Assembly: GCA_018713405.1 (NCBI GenBank)
Contig: DVOR01000140.1
Coordinates: 1-15,053, forward strand
DNA from: Candidatus Spyradenecus faecavium
GTDB taxonomy: Bacteria > Verrucomicrobiota > Kiritimatiellia > RFP12 > DVOR01
DNA: 15,053 nucleotides
Direction: 5' to 3'
Made by a program: the position numbers and the translations under genes. This document shows positions 13,104 through 15,053 of this stretch, in pieces. Position 1 is the stretch's first letter. Every line of letters starts with the position of its first letter. The notes below the pieces were generated by a model. That model was not told the origin of the DNA. It ran no database searches and saw nothing but the letters and a program-made list of their open reading frames with translations.

Positions 13104-13231
13104 AAGTGTCGACTTAGTGCAGAAAGTTTCCCGACAAGTGTCAGTTTAGTGCACTTCGCGGGGCCAAAAGTGTCGAGTTAGTGCAGAAATTTTCCCAGGA
13201 AGTGTCATTTTAGTGCACTTCGCGGGGGCGG
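13104..13231 (+). promoter_or_regulatory. Four 18-bp boxes phased at exactly 32 bp upstream of ATPase 2
   Basis: The box AAGTGTCRNNTTAGTGCA starts at 13104, 13136, 13168 and 13200, i.e. every 32 bp (about three helical turns). Units alternate: boxes 1 and 3 are followed by GAAA(G/T)TTTCCC, boxes 2 and 4 by CTTCGCGGGG, so a 64-bp pair is duplicated. The last unit ends 1 bp before the TGTGCTATACT promoter and covers the -35 position. Operator array is the most natural reading. Confidence 0.7.
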
Positions 13232-13232
13232 A

Positions 13233-13243
13233 TGTGCTATACT
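13233..13243 (+). promoter_or_regulatory. Promoter of ATPase 2, TGTGCTATACT
   Basis: TATACT (13238-13243) with a TGC extension; the leader is about 16 nt and contains AAGGAGG. Identical over 11 bases to the ribBA and Trp-rich operon promoters. The -35 region is occupied by box 4 of the phased array. Confidence 0.6.
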
Positions 13244-13265
13244 CACGGCAAAGAAGGAGGCCGCC

Positions 13266-14525
13266 ATGGACCGATTGGTTCTTGAACAGGTGCTTGAGGA
13301 GCAACGTGAAACCATTCGTCGGCCGCGCCGTGGCGTGGTGCCGAGGCGCGAGGCCGGGCAGATCCGTCTGGACAGCGAGCTGGCGCAGGTGGTCATCGGG
13401 GTCCGCCGGAGTGGCAAGTCGACCCTCTGCCAGTCGGTCCTGCTGGGGAGCGGTCGCCCCTTTGGCTACGTCAACTTCGACGACGAACGCCTGGCGACGC
13501 TCCGCGGCGAGGACCTCAACGCGGTGCTGGGCGCGCTTTATAAGCTGAACGGCCCGATCGACACCCTCTTCTTGGACGAAATCCAGAACATCCCCGAGTG
13601 GAACCTCTTCGTGAACCGCTTGTTGCGCCAGGGGATGCACGTGGTGGTCACGGGGTCGAACGCCAAGCTCCTCTCCGGGGAGCTGGCCACCCACATGACC
13701 GGCCGCTACCACGAAATCGCCCTCTTCCCCTTCTCCTTCGCCGAGTGTTGCGCCTTCCGGGGCGTGGACATGGCTTCCGGCACGACCCAGGCCGTCGCCC
13801 TCCGCCAGCGGGCCTTGGACGCCTACCTCACGCAGGGCGGTTTCCCCGAGCTGGTCCGCGAGCCGCAAGAGGCCGCGACCTACCTCCGCACCCTTGTCCC
13901 CAACGTGCTGGAGCGGGACATCCGTCAGCGTTTCCACCTGCGCACGGGCACGCTCCTCCGAGGCTTGGCCGACTATCTCCTGGGCGTCGCCCCCACCATC
14001 CTCAATTATAAGGCACTCGGCGAACGCCTCGAGACCGGCCTCTCCCTCCACACCCTGAAGCGCTACGTCGACTACCTCAAGCAGGCCTACCTCCTGATTG
14101 GTGTCCCCCGGTGGTCAAACAAACTTTACCTCCGCCTTCGAAACGAAAAGGTCTACCCCGTGGACGTCGGTCTCATGGGCACCCAGGGCGGCAACTGGGG
14201 CTGGCGCCTCGAGACCGTCGTCCTGTTGGAGCTGTTGCGTCGCCATCGTCCCTTCGGGCGGGACGTCCTCTACTTTCGCGAGAACCGCAGCGAGGCCGAT
14301 TTCGTGGTCTGCCAAGGGCGCGACGCCGTCGAGATTGTCCAAGTGGCCTACGCGCTCGGCGAGCCTCGGCTTCGCGCCCGCGAGCTGAACGGCGCCGTCG
14401 CCGCCGCCAAGGCCCTTCGCCGCGCCGAGGCCACCCTTGTCACCTACGCCGACAGCGGCGAAGCGTGCATCGACGGCGTCACCGTCCGTATCCGCCCCGC
14501 CCACGAGTGGCTCTGCACCCCATGA
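13266..14525 (+). CDS. AAA+ ATPase with DUF4143 C-terminus (ATPase 2)
   Basis: 419 residues, same superfamily as ATPase 1 but clearly diverged. Visible: Walker A GVRRSGKS (45-52), Walker B TLFLDEIQN (100-108), sensor VVTGSNAKLLSGELAT (127-142), GRYHEIALFPFSF (146-158), LTQGGFPELV (188-197), VLERDI (214-219), LKRYVDYLKQAYLL (264-277) with the winged-helix-like part before it, and C-terminal RENRSEADFVV (338-348) plus EIVQVAY (356-362). In this subfamily the last basic nuclease residue is commonly Gln, as here (Q359), so nuclease activity is doubtful. Start: ATG 13266 with GGAGG 5 nt upstream. The gene stands alone behind a phased repeat array; probably mobile or defence-associated, role unknown. 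Confidence 0.9.
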   Translation: MDRLVLEQVLEEQRETIRRPRRGVVPRREAGQIRLDSELAQVVIGVRRSGKSTLCQSVLLGSGRPFGYVNFDDERLATLRGEDLNAVLGALYKLNGPIDTLFLDEIQNIPEWNLFVNRLLRQGMHVVVTGSNAKLLSGELATHMTGRYHEIALFPFSFAECCAFRGVDMASGTTQAVALRQRALDAYLTQGGFPELVREPQEAATYLRTLVPNVLERDIRQRFHLRTGTLLRGLADYLLGVAPTILNYKALGERLETGLSLHTLKRYVDYLKQAYLLIGVPRWSNKLYLRLRNEKVYPVDVGLMGTQGGNWGWRLETVVLLELLRRHRPFGRDVLYFRENRSEADFVVCQGRDAVEIVQVAYALGEPRLRARELNGAVAAAKALRRAEATLVTYADSGEACIDGVTVRIRPAHEWLCTP

Positions 14526-14620
14526 CCCCGCCCGTCCGGCGCCCCGCAGGGCGTAAACCAAGCCGCCAAACGTCCGAGCGTCCAAACTTCCGAATCGGCC
14601 CCTCCAGGGGGTGATTCTGC
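14526..14620 (+). repeat. Gap after ATPase 2: weak hairpin and 8-mer repeat remnants
   Basis: A short hairpin CGCCC-CGCA-GGGCG (14540-14553) lies shortly after the stop, followed by degenerate octamers (CCAAACGTCC, GTCCAAACTTCCG) at about 14565-14592 of the same kind as at 7100-7273. No heptamer array is present, unlike the other gene ends. No gene seen. Confidence 0.5.
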
Positions 14621-14700
14621 ATAAGTCCACATCTTTTTGCGAAACCCTTAAGGGTTTGGCCCAAAACCCTTAGGGTTCCGAGGTGAAACCCTTAGGGTTT
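14621..14700 (-). repeat. 80-bp inverted-copy element, right copy
   Basis: Starts ATAAGTCCACATCTTTTTGC, then palindromes AAACCCTTAAGGGTTT (14642-14657), AAACCCTTAGGGTT (14664-14677) and AAACCCTTAGGGTTT (14686-14700). Reverse complement of the element at 6993-7072, same length, most bases identical. Outside it a degenerate ACCCTTTGGGGGTT continues the pattern. Confidence 0.85.
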
Positions 14701-14757
14701 CGACCCCGACCCTTTGGGGGTTGGGGAGGGAAGTTTATGGGGGGCGAAAAAAAGGGC

Positions 14758-14786
14758 TTGCGTTTTGGGAGGGTGTGTGCTATCTT
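14758..14786 (+). promoter_or_regulatory. Promoter of the tRNA-Thr/tuf unit
   Basis: TTGCGT (14758-14763), a 17-bp spacer, TATCTT (14781-14786) with a TGC extension (TGTGCTATCTT). The best -35/-10 pair in the window, as expected for a stable-RNA and translation-factor unit. The leader before the tRNA is about 70 nt with a small GC hairpin. Confidence 0.65.
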
Positions 14787-14864
14787 ATAGGGACTTTCTG
14801 ACGGAAAGCGCCGACGCGCGCCCCGTTGGGAAGGCACGGGCACCCCGTGTGAGGGTGCGTTTGT

Positions 14865-14940
<76 letters not shown>

Positions 14941-14978
14941 TATCAACCACCCACTTCTGTTCACAGGAGCAACACAAA

Positions 14979-15053
14979 ATGGCCAAAGAGAACTTTGAGC
15001 GCGGCGATAAGGTCCACGTGAACGTGGGCACCATCGGCCACGTCGACCACGGC
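14979..15053 (+). CDS. tuf: Elongation factor Tu, 5' part (cut by the window end)
   Basis: The first 25 codons encode MAKENFERGDKVHVNVGTIG and then HVDHG, the invariant N-terminus of EF-Tu up to the start of the G1 (P-loop) region. EF-Tu delivers aminoacyl-tRNA to the ribosome. ATG 14979 follows CAGGAGC with 9 nt spacing. It lies 38 bp after the tRNA-Thr gene and probably shares its promoter. The RGD-K insertion between FER and VHVNV differs slightly from the common FERTKPHVNV form. Confidence 0.97.
   Translation, partial: MAKENFERGDKVHVNVGTIGHVDHG

Noticed and set aside
13104..13231. CRISPR array
   Set aside because: The four 18-bp boxes are regularly spaced, but the 14-bp linkers are themselves repeated (A-B-A-B), too short for spacers, and no cas genes are near.
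14642..14700. Telomere-like AAACCCT repeats (eukaryotic contamination)
   Set aside because: The resemblance to plant telomere units is superficial: the units are palindromes with unequal spacing and an inverted copy lies between bacterial genes at 6993-7072.

Overview
The window is GC-rich bacterial chromosome (high-GC coding, many G/C-ending codons). It carries a Gram-negative lipid-transport (Mla) operon, an HU-like protein with a DUF4469-type tail, DUF4143 ATPases, a tRNA-Thr next to tuf, and intergenic regions packed with short repeats. Together these suggest a member of the PVC group, most likely Kiritimatiellota or a relative (Lentisphaerota/Verrucomicrobiota). That placement is an inference from gene content and style; no 16S gene is present.

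Layout. 1-969 (minus strand): an HU/IHF-like DNA-binding protein and, downstream, an overlooked 25-residue ORF behind a near-perfect Shine-Dalgarno. 970-1800: 0.8 kb without a gene, built from repeat modules. 1801-3021: ribBA. 3022-3277: another repeat-rich gap holding the ribH promoter. 3278-6803: compact run ribH, nusB, pyrD and a NERD-nuclease/SF1-helicase fusion. 6804-7349: 0.55 kb mosaic of repeats. 7350-11422: a four-gene operon of a Trp-rich secreted protein followed by mlaE, mlaF and mlaD, all overlapping. 11423-11650: repeat gap. 11651-14525: two divergent AAA+/DUF4143 ATPase genes around a 316-bp region with a 15-bp inverted repeat and four 18-bp boxes spaced exactly 32 bp apart. 14526-14757: further repeats. 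14758-15053: strong promoter, tRNA-Thr(GGU) and the first 25 codons of tuf.

How the genes fit together. RibBA makes both riboflavin precursors (DHBP and the pyrimidine branch) and RibH condenses them to lumazine. PyrD is itself a flavoprotein, so its presence in the same run is sensible. NusB beside ribH is a common bacterial arrangement. The Mla set has permease, ATPase and MCE protein but no MlaB/MlaC here; the Trp-rich secreted protein takes the first place in the operon and is a candidate extra-cytoplasmic partner.

The most unusual aspect is non-coding. Transcription units are bracketed by a composite module: a perfect hairpin on the gene side, then 2-4 tandem copies of a 7-mer (RGAGAAC), then usually a second hairpin whose stem differs between copies but keeps pairing. 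These are mixed with 8-mer and 9-mer tandem repeats, a duplicated 108-bp block, an 80-bp block present twice in inverted orientation 7.6 kb apart, and a recurrent extended -10 promoter (TGTGCTATACT). One module has become the coding sequence of a protein C-terminus.
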